The notes under the pieces are model-generated. The model made no database searches, was not told the DNA's origin, and worked only from the letters and a program-made list of their open reading frames with translations. This document shows, in pieces, positions 7,773-15,805 of a stretch of DNA of 64,000 nt (the first letter of the stretch is position 1; every line of letters starts with the position of its first letter). Both the position numbers and the translations under genes were made by a program. Source of the stretch: Bog-473 sp963777485 (GTDB lineage: Bacteria; Actinomycetota; Acidimicrobiia; Acidimicrobiales; RAAP-2); contig CAVZQP010000001.1 in assembly GCA_963777485.1 (NCBI GenBank), forward strand, positions 124,001 through 188,000, written 5' to 3'.

Positions 7773-8189
7773 TCAGCTGTCCGGGGCGCCGTGGAGCGAC
7801 GGCGAGTAGCACGCGGCAACGAGCAGTCCCTCCGGGCTCAACAGCCGGGCGGTGATCTGTCCCCAGGGCTCGGTACGTGCCGTATGGATCAGGCGAAAGC
7901 CCTGGTTGGAGAGCTCATCGGCTGCTTCGGCGACGTCAGGGACCTCGAATTCGATGCTGGCCTGGGGGGCAGGGATGTCGGCCGGCCATTCAGTCGTACC
8001 GAAGCAGGCCTGCGCAGCTTCCGAAAGAGGCCATAGGCCGAAGTGTTTGGTCCCTTCCAGGTTGTGGGTGAACACATAGTCGCCGGCCTCACCCTCGAAG
8101 GACAGGCCCAAGGCATCCCGGTAGAACGATCGAGAGGCTTCCACGTCTCGCACGATGGGTGCGACGCTGGCTAGGAACTGGACGTTCAT
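7773..8189 (-). CDS. VOC-family (glyoxalase/bleomycin-resistance fold) protein
   Basis: A 138-residue single VOC domain with the two beta-alpha-beta-beta-beta halves: SVAPIVRDVEASRSFYRDALG at the N-terminus and a second half beginning IEFEVPDVAEAADEL. VOC proteins are metal-dependent lyases, isomerases, dioxygenases or ligand-binding proteins; no substrate is evident. The start at 8189 is decided by GGAGGT placed 7 nt upstream. The open frame extends upstream to 8393, but those residues are low-complexity and not family-like. It is divergent from the broken membrane gene. Confidence 0.85.
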   Translation of the reverse strand: MNVQFLASVAPIVRDVEASRSFYRDALGLSFEGEAGDYVFTHNLEGTKHFGLWPLSEAAQACFGTTEWPADIPAPQASIEFEVPDVAEAADELSNQGFRLIHTARTEPWGQITARLLSPEGLLVAACYSPSLHGAPDS

Positions 8190-8395
8190 CGGCTTTACCT
8201 CCATGACGAGTTGCTGCGGGTGTGCGTCAAACCCTTCTACCCGCGGGGTGCGACACTGCCGGCGACGGGAGGCGCTCCCGGTGCATGCTTCGCCGATGCT
8301 TCTACCGAGTCGTGGCAAACGCATCGGGATCGCATACGGGCTATTCATGCGGCCAGAGGCCCGGCGGACGTTGGCCGGTCCAGTTTCATGCACAA
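8190..8395. other. Divergent intergenic region with hairpin
   Basis: This 206-bp gap contains the GGAGGT ribosome site of the minus-strand VOC gene and a hairpin CGGGAG-GCG-CTCCCG at 8266-8280. I see no convincing coding frame. The base composition drops towards the right end, where the lower-G+C membrane gene begins. Confidence 0.4.
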
Positions 8396-8915
8396 ATGAT
8401 CGCTGACATTTACAAGCCAGATTTGTGGAACAGCTTCTTCATCATGGTAGGCGGTGGGTCTGCGGCGCTGATGGGTCTCGTATTTGTCGCCCTGTCAATT
8501 GCCCTGTCGTTGGATCTCGAGGACATGACAGAAGATGCGACTCACAGATACAGGTCCGTCAACACGTTGGCAGGATTGACAGCCGTCTTCCTCACCTGTG
8601 GCTTGGTCCTGATGCCCGGACAGAACCACGAACAAATAGGCCTAGAGGTGTTCATCGTCGGCCTCACCGGAGCACTCATTTTCCTCTACGGTTTCCGTCA
8701 GGCCTTCAAGTTCGGGTCTCAGCCGAGCAAATTGCGGCTGGTGGTTGGAACGTGTCTCTACTTTGCAGAACTGATCGGAGCTTTGATCTCTGATCTCTGG
8801 CTCCATATCGGGTCTCTATGTAGCGGCGATCGCGATCGTCGCAAACGTGGCATTCATGATTTCGGCAGCATGGTTACTCGTTGTGAGTGTGTACAGCGCA
8901 CGGACGAGAAAATAG
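8396..8915 (+). pseudogene. Four-helix membrane protein gene frameshifted by a 7-bp tandem duplication
   Basis: The frame from ATG 8396 encodes hydrophobic helices (GGSAALMGLVFVALSIAL; a second from LAGLTAVFLTCGLVLM; a third from VFIVGLTGALIFLYGF; then LYFAELIGALIS). At 8785-8798 the 7-mer GATCTCT is repeated in tandem. Past it the frame turns into a polar Arg-rich tail that runs to 8995. Removing one 7-mer joins the frame to a good last helix (YVAAIAIVANVAFMISAAW) ending at TAG 8913-8915, giving a 170-residue protein. The G+C content is visibly lower than that of its neighbours. It resembles small uncharacterised actinobacterial membrane proteins. Mutation, phase-variable switch or sequencing error are all possible. 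Confidence 0.7.
8785..8798 (+). repeat. 7-bp tandem duplication GATCTCT x2
   Basis: Two adjacent copies of GATCTCT (8785-8791 and 8792-8798). One copy would keep the host gene in frame; two copies shift it. This is the direct cause of the apparent frameshift. Confidence 0.85.
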
Positions 8916-8942
8916 GGGTCCGCACTTCTCACCGTGTCTCGT

Positions 8943-8965
8943 CTCTCCGAGGCGAATCGCCGAGA
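8943..8965. terminator. Possible bidirectional hairpin
   Basis: GGCGA-A-TCGCC (8951-8961), with further partial pairing of CTC and GAG outside it, lies between the end of the broken membrane gene and the end of the convergent oligopeptidase gene. No U-tract is seen. Confidence 0.3.
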
Positions 8966-9019
8966 TGGAGGCCTGGTTGGTCGAGGCAGCCGTGAGCCCG
9001 GTGCCGCCGCCCTGCTCGC

Positions 9020-11215
9020 TCAACCCTGGTCGCGCAGGCCCAGGGCGTCGAGCAGGAAGGCCAGCACCAGGGCCTCCTCCTTCCACGCGTCATAACGACC
9101 CGACGGTCCGCCGTGCCCGGCACCGAGCTCGGTGCGGAGGAGCACCCGGGTGGCGGGGGAGAGCGCACGGATCTTGGCGACCCACTTGGCCGGTTCCCAG
9201 TACGCGACCCGGGGATCGGTGAGGCCCGCCGTGACGAAGAGGTCCGGATAGAGACGGCCACTCCCGTCAGGGTTGGTGCCGCTGACGTTGTCGTAGGGGG
9301 AGTAAGTGAGCATGCGGAAGTACGCGGCCTCGTCGGCAAGAGGATTGCCCCATTCCTCCCACTCGCCGACGGTCAGCGGGAGCTCGTCGTCGAGCATGGT
9401 GGTGACACAGTCGACGAACGGCACCTGGGCAACGAGCGCGCGGAAGAGCTCGGGTGCTTGGTTCGCAACAGCGCCGATCAGCAGGCCGCCGGCCGAGCCA
9501 CCGCGGCCGGCGAGCGCGCCGCCTCGGGCGATGCCGCGCTCGGTGAGGTGCCGCGCGCAGGCGATGAAGTCCGAGAAGGTGTTGGCCTTGTGCTCCATGC
9601 GGCCGTCCTCGTACCAGGCCCGGCCCATCTCGCCGCCGCCCCGCACGTGTGCGATGGCGTACACGGCACCGCGGTCGAGGAGCGAGAGGCGGTGGTGCGA
9701 GAAGGAGGGGTCGATCGACATCTCGTACGCGCCATAGCCGTAGAGGACGCACGGCGCCGGCAGTGCCAGGCCCTTGCGGTGCACGACGGAGATCGGGACG
9801 CGCGTCCCGTCCACCGCGACCGCCCACTCGCGGTAGGTCTCGTAGCGGTCGGCGTCGAAGTCGCCCAGGACGGGCTCCTGTTTGAGGAGCGTCTCGGCGC
9901 GGTCGTCGAGGCCGACCTGAAGGACGCTCGAGGGGGTGACCATGGTCGTGCGACCGATCCGGAGGACCGGTGAGTCGGGTTCGGGGTTGGCGCCCAGCCA
10001 GGTGGCCGACGGGCTGGCGGGTGAGGGGACGATCCAGCCGGCAGCGAGCAGATCGTCGCCGAAGGGGTCCGCCGAGGCCGACCCCGCCCCGGTGCGCAGC
10101 GGCAGGACGTGTACCCGGGTCTCGGCCTCGGCCCGCTCGCTCACGACGAGCGCGCCGGCGAACGCGTCCACGTCCTCGATGCGCACGCCCGGGCGGTGGG
10201 GGACCACCTCTCGCCACACGCCGGGCTCGTCGGACCCGAGGTCGGCATCGGGCGCAACGAGGACACGGAAGTCCCGGGCGTCGTCGTTGGTGAGTGCCAC
10301 GAACCATCCGGACTCTGGGGTGGTCGACGCCCTCAGGTGGTCGACGGCGTACTCGACACCCTCGCGGCGGGGCATGACGACGGTCGGCGCGGCCAGCGGC
10401 TCGGCCGAGGAGATGGCGTGCCACTCGCTCGTGTTGGTCGAGTGCAGGCCGAGGAGCACGAAGGCGGTGTCGCGGGTCGAGCCGGTCCCGAGCGAGAAGC
10501 GCCGGTCGGTCTCCTCGTATACCAGCTCGTCGCCGGCGGGGTCGGTGCCCAAGCGGTGGCGCCAGAGCTGGTGCGGGCGCTGGGCCTCGTCCATCCGGAC
10601 GTAGAAGATGACGTCGGTTCCGGCCGACCAGGCGAGCCCGTAGGAGGTGTCGGGCACCATCTCGGGAGCGGTTCCGGGAACGATGTCGGCGTCGAGGGGC
10701 CGGAAGCGCAGCTCGTACCTCTCGTCGCCGGCGCGGTCGGTCGAGTAGGCGAGCCAGCGGTGGTCATGGCTGACCGCGGCGCTGCCGACTGCGAAGTACT
10801 CGGAGCCGGCGGCCTCGGCGTTCTCGTCGAGCAGGATCTGCTCCTCCTCTCCCGGCTCACCCGCCGGCGGGAGCTCGTCGCGCCCGCGGGCGGGACGCCG
10901 GCAGTGGATCGCGTAGCTCTTCCCCTCCTCGGTGCGCGTGTAGTACCACCAGGGACCACGCCGGGCAGGGACCGACATGTCGGTCTCCTTGATACGCGCT
11001 TTCATCTCCTCGAAGAGGGCATCGCGGAATCCGGCCAGCGGTGCGGTCGCCGTCTCGGTGAATGCGTTCTCGGCCTCCAGGTAGGCCAGGACCTCGGGGT
11101 CCTCACGGTCACGCAGCCAGAACCAGGGGTCCTGGCGCTCGTTGCCGTGGGCGGTGATGACGTGGGGACGGCGGGGGGCGACGGGCGGTGTGTGCTGGTC
11201 TGGCTCGCTGGGCAT
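9020..11215 (-). CDS. ptrB: Oligopeptidase B (S9A serine peptidase)
   Basis: A 731-residue prolyl-oligopeptidase-family enzyme. The N-terminal HGNERQDPWFWLRD followed by LAYLEAEN is typical of oligopeptidase B, which cleaves short peptides after Arg or Lys in the cytoplasm. A beta-propeller occupies roughly 70-440 and the alpha/beta-hydrolase catalytic domain follows. The catalytic triad is visible as Ser574 (GGSAGG), Asp667 (GLTDPRV) and His701 (GAGHGG). No signal peptide is seen. The start MPSEPD at 11215 was preferred to the upstream in-frame start at 11254, whose extra residues are not family-like. It is divergent from sufB. Confidence 0.92.
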   Translation of the reverse strand: MPSEPDQHTPPVAPRRPHVITAHGNERQDPWFWLRDREDPEVLAYLEAENAFTETATAPLAGFRDALFEEMKARIKETDMSVPARRGPWWYYTRTEEGKSYAIHCRRPARGRDELPPAGEPGEEEQILLDENAEAAGSEYFAVGSAAVSHDHRWLAYSTDRAGDERYELRFRPLDADIVPGTAPEMVPDTSYGLAWSAGTDVIFYVRMDEAQRPHQLWRHRLGTDPAGDELVYEETDRRFSLGTGSTRDTAFVLLGLHSTNTSEWHAISSAEPLAAPTVVMPRREGVEYAVDHLRASTTPESGWFVALTNDDARDFRVLVAPDADLGSDEPGVWREVVPHRPGVRIEDVDAFAGALVVSERAEAETRVHVLPLRTGAGSASADPFGDDLLAAGWIVPSPASPSATWLGANPEPDSPVLRIGRTTMVTPSSVLQVGLDDRAETLLKQEPVLGDFDADRYETYREWAVAVDGTRVPISVVHRKGLALPAPCVLYGYGAYEMSIDPSFSHHRLSLLDRGAVYAIAHVRGGGEMGRAWYEDGRMEHKANTFSDFIACARHLTERGIARGGALAGRGGSAGGLLIGAVANQAPELFRALVAQVPFVDCVTTMLDDELPLTVGEWEEWGNPLADEAAYFRMLTYSPYDNVSGTNPDGSGRLYPDLFVTAGLTDPRVAYWEPAKWVAKIRALSPATRVLLRTELGAGHGGPSGRYDAWKEEALVLAFLLDALGLRDQG

Positions 11216-11302
11216 GGTCTGATGAGCCTGCCACGCTGCTCGGGCTGGCCACACAGCCGTCGCCCGCTCGGGGTGAGCGTTTCGCCTGGCCGGGGTAGTT
11301 GT

Positions 11303-11328
11303 TACTATCTAGATAGGGGAAATTCCCC
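11303..11328 (+). promoter_or_regulatory. sufB promoter region with two adjacent palindromes
   Basis: An A+T-rich island in otherwise G+C-rich DNA. CTATCTAGATAG (11305-11316) is a perfect 12-bp palindrome and GGGGAA-A-TTCCCC (11316-11328) a perfect 13-bp one that shares one base. TACTAT (11303-11308) fits a -10 box, which would put the transcript start within or just after the first palindrome and leave a leader of about 35 nt. Such placement suits an operator for a SUF repressor. The regulator is not identified; SufR/Rrf2-type control is an inference from family knowledge. Confidence 0.55.
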
Positions 11329-11350
11329 TTCTCCCGACCCGAGGAGCCAT

Positions 11351-12751
11351 ATGGCGACAACGGATCTCGACCTCGGTCGCTATCAGCTCGGATGGAGCGA
11401 CGAGGAGGACTACATCTTCAAGCCCAAGAAGGGCTTGAACGAGTCCATCGTGCGCGAGATGTCGGAGATGAAGGGTGAGCCCGACTGGATGCGCACCTTC
11501 CGCCTGCGCGCCCTCAAGAACTTCGAGCGCAAGCCGATGGCGCCCTGGTTCGCGACGCAGATGCCGAAGCTCGACTTCGACGACATCTACTACTACATCA
11601 AGCCGACTGGCGGGCAGGTGGACAAGTGGGAGGACCTGCCCGACGCGATCAAGAACACCTACGAGAAGCTCGGGATCCCCGAGGCGGAGCGGAAGTACCT
11701 GTCGGGCGTGACGGCGCAATACGAAAGCGAAGTCGTCTTCCACCGCAACCGTGAGGACCTCGAGGCGCAGGGCATCCTCTTCACCGACATGGACACCGCG
11801 GTGCGCGAGTACCCCGAGCTCGTCCAGAAATGGTTCGGCAAGATCATCCCGCCCAACGACAACAAGTTCGCCGCGCTGAACTCGGCGGTGTGGTCGGGCG
11901 GATCGTTCATCTACGTGCCGCCGGGCGTGAAGGTCGACATGCCGCTCCAGGCCTACTTCCGGATCAACGCGGAGAACATGGGCCAGTTCGAGCGGACGTT
12001 GATCATCGCCGATGAGGGAGCGCAGGTGCACTACATCGAGGGCTGCTCGGCCCCGGTGTACTCGACCGACTCGTTGCACTCTGCGGTCGTGGAATTGGTC
12101 GCTCTTCCCGGATCGCGGATCACGTACACGACGATCCAGAACTGGTCGTCGAACGTCTACAACCTCGTGACGAAGCGGGCCCGGGCCGAGGCCGAGGCGC
12201 ACGTCGAGTGGATCGACGGCAACATCGGGTCGCGCCTGACGATGAAGTACCCCTCGGTGTACCTCATGGGCCCCAAGGCCAGCGGGGAGGTCCTCTCGGT
12301 TGCCTACGCCGGGGCGGGCCAGCACCAGGACGCCGGGGCGAAGATGTACCACGTCGCGCCCGAGACGACCTCGACCATCGTCTCCAAGTCGATCTCCAAG
12401 GACGGCGGCATCACCACGTACCGCGGCAAGGTGCACGTCGACCCCGAGGCGTACGGGGCCAAGTCCTTCGTGCGCTGCGACGCGTTGCTCCTCGACGACG
12501 AGTCGACGTCGGAGACCAAGCCGTACATGGAGGTCGGCGAGCGCAGCGCCCGGATCGGCCACGAGGCGACGGTCTCGAAGGTGGGCGACGACCAGCTCTT
12601 CTATCTGATGAGTCGAGGGCTCTCGGAGCAACAGGCCATGGGCATGATCGTCAACGGGTTCATCGAGCCGGTGACCCGCACGTTGCCGATGGAGTACGCG
12701 GTGGAGTGGAGCCGCCTGATCGAGCTGCAGATGGAAGGGGCGGTCGGCTGA
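11351..12751 (+). CDS. sufB: Fe-S cluster scaffold protein SufB
   Basis: SufB is the scaffold on which the SUF system builds Fe-S clusters, working with SufC and SufD. The protein has 466 residues, the usual length, with typical SufB segments (LNSAVWSGGSFIYVPPGV, IEGCSAPVY, and the C-terminal core with FVRCDALLL, whose Cys matches the scaffold Cys405 of E. coli SufB). GAGGAG lies 4 nt before ATG 11351. The open frame extends far upstream antisense to ptrB, but that part is a G+C shadow. The rest of the SUF genes are at 14.2-16.5 kb and, on the other strand, 18.9-21.5 kb. Confidence 0.95.
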   Translation: MATTDLDLGRYQLGWSDEEDYIFKPKKGLNESIVREMSEMKGEPDWMRTFRLRALKNFERKPMAPWFATQMPKLDFDDIYYYIKPTGGQVDKWEDLPDAIKNTYEKLGIPEAERKYLSGVTAQYESEVVFHRNREDLEAQGILFTDMDTAVREYPELVQKWFGKIIPPNDNKFAALNSAVWSGGSFIYVPPGVKVDMPLQAYFRINAENMGQFERTLIIADEGAQVHYIEGCSAPVYSTDSLHSAVVELVALPGSRITYTTIQNWSSNVYNLVTKRARAEAEAHVEWIDGNIGSRLTMKYPSVYLMGPKASGEVLSVAYAGAGQHQDAGAKMYHVAPETTSTIVSKSISKDGGITTYRGKVHVDPEAYGAKSFVRCDALLLDDESTSETKPYMEVGERSARIGHEATVSKVGDDQLFYLMSRGLSEQQAMGMIVNGFIEPVTRTLPMEYAVEWSRLIELQMEGAVG

Positions 12752-12813
12752 GGTTGTCGCACGGGCTCACGCCGGCGGCGACGCGGCGCAACCGGGCCTG
12801 CAACGTGGCACCA

Positions 12814-12819
12814 TAGAAC
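12814..12819 (+). promoter_or_regulatory. Leaderless-type -10 box TAGAAC (imperfect)
   Basis: TAGAAC lies 7 nt before ATG 12827 and 1 nt before ATG 12821. The usual 7-nt spacing in this genome favours 12827 as the start. The last base departs from TANNNT. Confidence 0.35.
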
Positions 12820-12826
12820 GATGCCG

Positions 12827-13165
12827 ATGCGCGAGGAATGCGTCAACTTCCAGAGTCGCACCTACGCGTCGGGCGAAGCGGCCCGCTTTTGCCGGTTGGA
12901 TCTCGCGCCCGAAGCGCCCTGGCGCTGCCCGGAGAACTGCCCCTCGTACAAGCCCCGCATGGCGGACGTGGGCTGGGTGCACGGCAGTCTGGTGGAGCCG
13001 GCCATCGAGGACGAGCCCGAGGATCCGGGTGGGGACATCGCGGAGTTGCTCGACTCGGCCGAGGACATCGTGAACGACGTGGCTCCCGGGGTGCTCGAAG
13101 AGGTACGGGCCGAGGACGCCCGCAAGGATCGCTCAGCCAGCCGTTGGTGGCGCCGGCGGCGCTGA
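12827..13165 (+). CDS. Small four-cysteine protein between sufB and sufD
   Basis: A 112-residue protein I do not recognise by family. The N-terminal 40 residues hold four cysteines, C5, C22, C34 and C38 (C-x16-C-x11-C-x3-C), in a compact Arg/Pro-rich context (FCRLDLAPEAPWRCPENCP). The middle is acidic and helix-prone (about 55-95), and the tail is very basic (RWWRRRR). Four conserved-looking cysteines and the position beside sufB suggest a metal- or Fe-S-binding accessory protein, but this is inference. ATG 12821 (two residues longer) is an alternative start. It ends 14 bp from a convergent gene. Confidence 0.7.
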   Translation: MREECVNFQSRTYASGEAARFCRLDLAPEAPWRCPENCPSYKPRMADVGWVHGSLVEPAIEDEPEDPGGDIAELLDSAEDIVNDVAPGVLEEVRAEDARKDRSASRWWRRRR

Positions 13166-13179
13166 CGCGCCGGCCCGAA

Positions 13180-14052
13180 CTAACGCCCTGTGAACTTCGG
13201 CGTGCGCTTTTCCATGAACGCCGTCATCGCCTCGACCAGGTCGTCGGAGGCCAACATGCCCGAGTTCCAGGTAGCCACGTAGTCGAGGCCCTCGGCCACC
13301 GTCCGCCCCTCGTTCGCAGCCAGCACGGCCTTGGTGCCCTGCACGGCGATGGGGGAGTTGGCGGCGATCTCCCCGGCCAGGGTACGTGCCGCCTTGAGCA
13401 CACCCTCGGCGTCCCCGGCCACCTCGTTGACGAGGCCGATGTCCTTGGCCCTCTCGGCGGTGATGTCCTTGCCGGTGAACGCGAGCTCGGCCAGGTGCCC
13501 TGCGCTGATGATGGCCGGCAGTCGCTGCAGGCTCCCCAGGTCGGCGACGATCGCGACCTTGGCCTCGCGTACGGAGAAGATCGCGTCGGCCGATGCGAGG
13601 CGGATGTCGCACGCGGCGATGAGATCCACACCACCTCCGATGCAGTAGCCGTGCACCGCGGCGATGACCGGCTTGGGGCACTTGGCCACGGCCGTGACGG
13701 AGTCCTGCAGGCGCTTCACCTCGAGTCGCGAACTACGCGCCCGGGCCGCCATGGACGCAGTATGTGCATCGCCGCCACGACCGTCACCGTCGCCGCTCCC
13801 GGCCAACAGGTTGCCCATCGCCTTCAGATCGAGACCGACCGAGAAATGCGGGCCCTTCGCGGCGACGACGACCACCCGCACCGAATTGTCGTCGCTCAAG
13901 ACCTCCATGGCTCTCGGCAGATCGCGCCAGAGGTCCACGCCCATGGCATTGCGTGCCTCGGGCCGGTCCAGCCACAGCGTGGCGACGTCCTGCTCCCGCT
14001 CGATGCTCAAGACCGGAGATTCGAAGCCTTCGATTCCTGCGTGCTCAGCCAT
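13180..14052 (-). CDS. Enoyl-CoA hydratase/isomerase, dienoyl-CoA isomerase-like
   Basis: A 290-residue crotonase-fold protein. The oxyanion-hole regions are GPHFSVGLDLKAM and HGYCIGGGVDLIAACDIR. The catalytic stretch REAKVAIVADLGSLQRLP carries Glu and Asp spaced like those of delta3,5-delta2,4-dienoyl-CoA isomerase (ECH1), where mammalian enzymes read EVDVGLAADVGTLQRLP. It most likely acts in beta-oxidation of unsaturated acyl-CoAs. A Gly/Asp-rich insertion of about 20 residues is at 85-105. It sits on the opposite strand inside the SUF locus and splits sufB from sufD. A TAGCCT box 7 nt upstream supports ATG 14052. Confidence 0.88.
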   Translation of the reverse strand: MAEHAGIEGFESPVLSIEREQDVATLWLDRPEARNAMGVDLWRDLPRAMEVLSDDNSVRVVVVAAKGPHFSVGLDLKAMGNLLAGSGDGDGRGGDAHTASMAARARSSRLEVKRLQDSVTAVAKCPKPVIAAVHGYCIGGGVDLIAACDIRLASADAIFSVREAKVAIVADLGSLQRLPAIISAGHLAELAFTGKDITAERAKDIGLVNEVAGDAEGVLKAARTLAGEIAANSPIAVQGTKAVLAANEGRTVAEGLDYVATWNSGMLASDDLVEAMTAFMEKRTPKFTGR

Positions 14053-14059
14053 GTCCCGC

Positions 14060-14065
14060 AGGCTA
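14060..14065 (-). promoter_or_regulatory. Leaderless-type -10 box TAGCCT
   Basis: On the minus strand TAGCCT precedes the ATG at 14052 by 7 nt, with no Shine-Dalgarno. Confidence 0.5.
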
Positions 14066-14130
14066 ACCGCCGAGGTGAGAGCCCTGGTAATGCGCCACTA
14101 AGGTGCATTGGCTGCATGCGCGTCGAGCAT

Positions 14131-14146
14131 CTGCGAACACTCGCAG
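14131..14146. promoter_or_regulatory. Inverted repeat CTGCGA-ACAC-TCGCAG upstream of sufD
   Basis: Two perfect 6-bp arms around ACAC lie 26 bp upstream of the sufD start. It could be an operator or an mRNA hairpin in the sufD leader. Confidence 0.4.
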
Positions 14147-14172
14147 CACACCCACCGAGAGAGGTTTGAACC

Positions 14173-15495
14173 CTGTCCAACTTCAACGCTGAGGCGTCCG
14201 CGAGCCTGGGTGGCCCCGACTGGCTGCGCCAGCGACGGGCCGCCGGATTCGAGGCGTTCTCGTCGACCCCGTTGCCTTCCGAGAGCGAGGAGGTGTGGCG
14301 CTACTCGCCGATCGACCAGCTGTCGCTCGAGGAGCTCTCACCCGGCGTCGACCCGGAGCCTGCAGCCGGCGCCGGAACGCCCGAGGCGAGGGAGCTCTTG
14401 GAAACGCTGCGCACCACCCTCGGGCGCACGGCGGCCAGCGTCCTGGTGCAGGAAGGGCACTCCGTCCCGGGGACGTGGCACGTCGCCGGCAGCGGTGACT
14501 CGGAGGCATTCGAGTTCGGACCGGCCGACAAGGTCGCGGCCTCCGCCGACATGTTGGGCTCGGTCCAGCGCGGCGGCGACGCCTTGGTGCGGCTCAACGA
14601 CGCCTTCACGCCCGACCCGATCTTCGTCGACGTCCCGGCCGGCGTCACCGTCGACGGGCCCGTCCTCGTCGTGCACTGGTGCGAGCCCGAGACAGCGTCC
14701 TTTCCGCGCGTCTGCGTGCGCGCCGGCACCGGCGCGGCCGTCTCCGTCGTCGAGGTGTTCGCCGGACCGCAGGCGCAGGGTGCGGCGCGCGCACTGATCG
14801 TGCCGGTGACGGAGCTGGCGGCTGCCGACGACGCGTCGGTGTCGTACGTATCGCTCCAGACGCTCGTCGACAGTGCGTGGTCCATCGCCCGGCTCTCCGC
14901 CCGCGGCGGCCGGAACTCGTCGGTCCGCACGTTCACCGTGGGGCTCGGTGCCGCCTACGACCGGATCCGCACCGACGTCACCGTCGACGGGAAGGACGCC
15001 CGAAGCGAGATCCTCTCCGCGTATCTCGGAGAGGGAACGCAGGTACACGACATTCGCACCCTGCAGGATCACGCGGCGCCGAGGACCACCAGCGAGCTCC
15101 TCTGCAAGGGCGCCGTCGCCGGCCGCTCGCGGTCGGTCTACAGCGGCCTCATCCGCGTCCACCGTGGCGCGGTCCGCAGCGACGCCCGCCAGACCAACCA
15201 CAACCTGGTGCTCGACGAGGGTGCGCACGCGGACTCGGTGCCGAACCTCGACATCCTCGAGAACGACGTGAAGTGCTCACACGCCTCGACCGTCGGGCCG
15301 GTGGACGAGGATCAGCGCTACTACATCGAGTCCCGTGGCGTGGCGCCCGAGGTGGCCGAGGGGCTCATCGTGCGGGGATTCTTCGACGCCATCATCGAGC
15401 GGGGCCCGGTTCCCGAGACCACCCGGCTGCTCGAGCGCGAGGTGCATGCCCGCCTCGACGCCGCGCTGCGGGGACGGCAGGTCGCCGGTGTCTGA
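14173..15495 (+). CDS. sufD: SUF assembly protein SufD, probable CTG start
   Basis: SufD pairs with SufB and SufC in the Fe-S scaffold complex. The protein has 440 residues if started at CTG 14173. The C-terminal half carries the usual SufD/SufB core (SGLIRVHRGAVRSDARQTNHN, then PNLDILENDVKCSHAS). The typical N-terminal segment GPDWLRQRRAAGFEAF lies upstream of the first TTG (14272), and an in-frame TGA (14167-14169) stands two codons before the CTG. No ATG, GTG or TTG lies between that TGA and 14272. GAGAGG at 14159-14164, 8 nt before the CTG, strongly supports CTG initiation. It overlaps the Rieske gene by 8 bp. Confidence 0.92.
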   Translation: MSNFNAEASASLGGPDWLRQRRAAGFEAFSSTPLPSESEEVWRYSPIDQLSLEELSPGVDPEPAAGAGTPEARELLETLRTTLGRTAASVLVQEGHSVPGTWHVAGSGDSEAFEFGPADKVAASADMLGSVQRGGDALVRLNDAFTPDPIFVDVPAGVTVDGPVLVVHWCEPETASFPRVCVRAGTGAAVSVVEVFAGPQAQGAARALIVPVTELAAADDASVSYVSLQTLVDSAWSIARLSARGGRNSSVRTFTVGLGAAYDRIRTDVTVDGKDARSEILSAYLGEGTQVHDIRTLQDHAAPRTTSELLCKGAVAGRSRSVYSGLIRVHRGAVRSDARQTNHNLVLDEGAHADSVPNLDILENDVKCSHASTVGPVDEDQRYYIESRGVAPEVAEGLIVRGFFDAIIERGPVPETTRLLEREVHARLDAALRGRQVAGV

Positions 15496-15805
15496 GACCG
15501 TGACGCTCTGCCAGGCTGACGAGCTGGGGCCCGGTGAGGCCAGGCGCTTCGACGTCGCGGGCCACCGCATCGCCCTGGTGCGCATCGGCGACGAGTTCCA
15601 CGCCGTCGACGACGAGTGCAGCCACGAGGACTACTCGCTCGCGGAGGGTGAGGTGTGGGCGGACGAGTGCGAGATCGAATGCCCGCGCCACGGCAGCACC
15701 TTCGACCTCGTGACCGGTGAACCGTGCTCGTTGCCGGCGACCCAGCCCATTGCCGTGTACAACGTCGTCGTCGACGGCGACAGCGTGTCGGTGGAGCTGC
15801 CGTGA
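15488..15805 (+). CDS. Rieske [2Fe-2S] ferredoxin of the SUF operon
   Basis: A 105-residue soluble Rieske domain. The cluster ligands are visible as C44-S-H46 and C65-P-R-H68. Such non-haem-dioxygenase-type Rieske ferredoxins are common in actinobacterial SUF operons, probably as an electron donor to assembly or to a client; the exact role is not established. GTG start 15488 overlaps the sufD stop by 8 bp, and its own stop overlaps the sufC GTG (GTGA), so it is tightly coupled. Confidence 0.9.
   Translation: MSETVTLCQADELGPGEARRFDVAGHRIALVRIGDEFHAVDDECSHEDYSLAEGEVWADECEIECPRHGSTFDLVTGEPCSLPATQPIAVYNVVVDGDSVSVELP

Noticed and set aside
8190..9019. A genomic island or insertion element
   Set aside because: The segment is lower in G+C, but I found no transposase, integrase, terminal repeat or target duplication; only one gene differs.
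10109..11350. An N-terminal extension of sufB of over 400 codons
   Set aside because: It is antisense to ptrB; the GAGGAG site and SufB family length fix the start at 11351.
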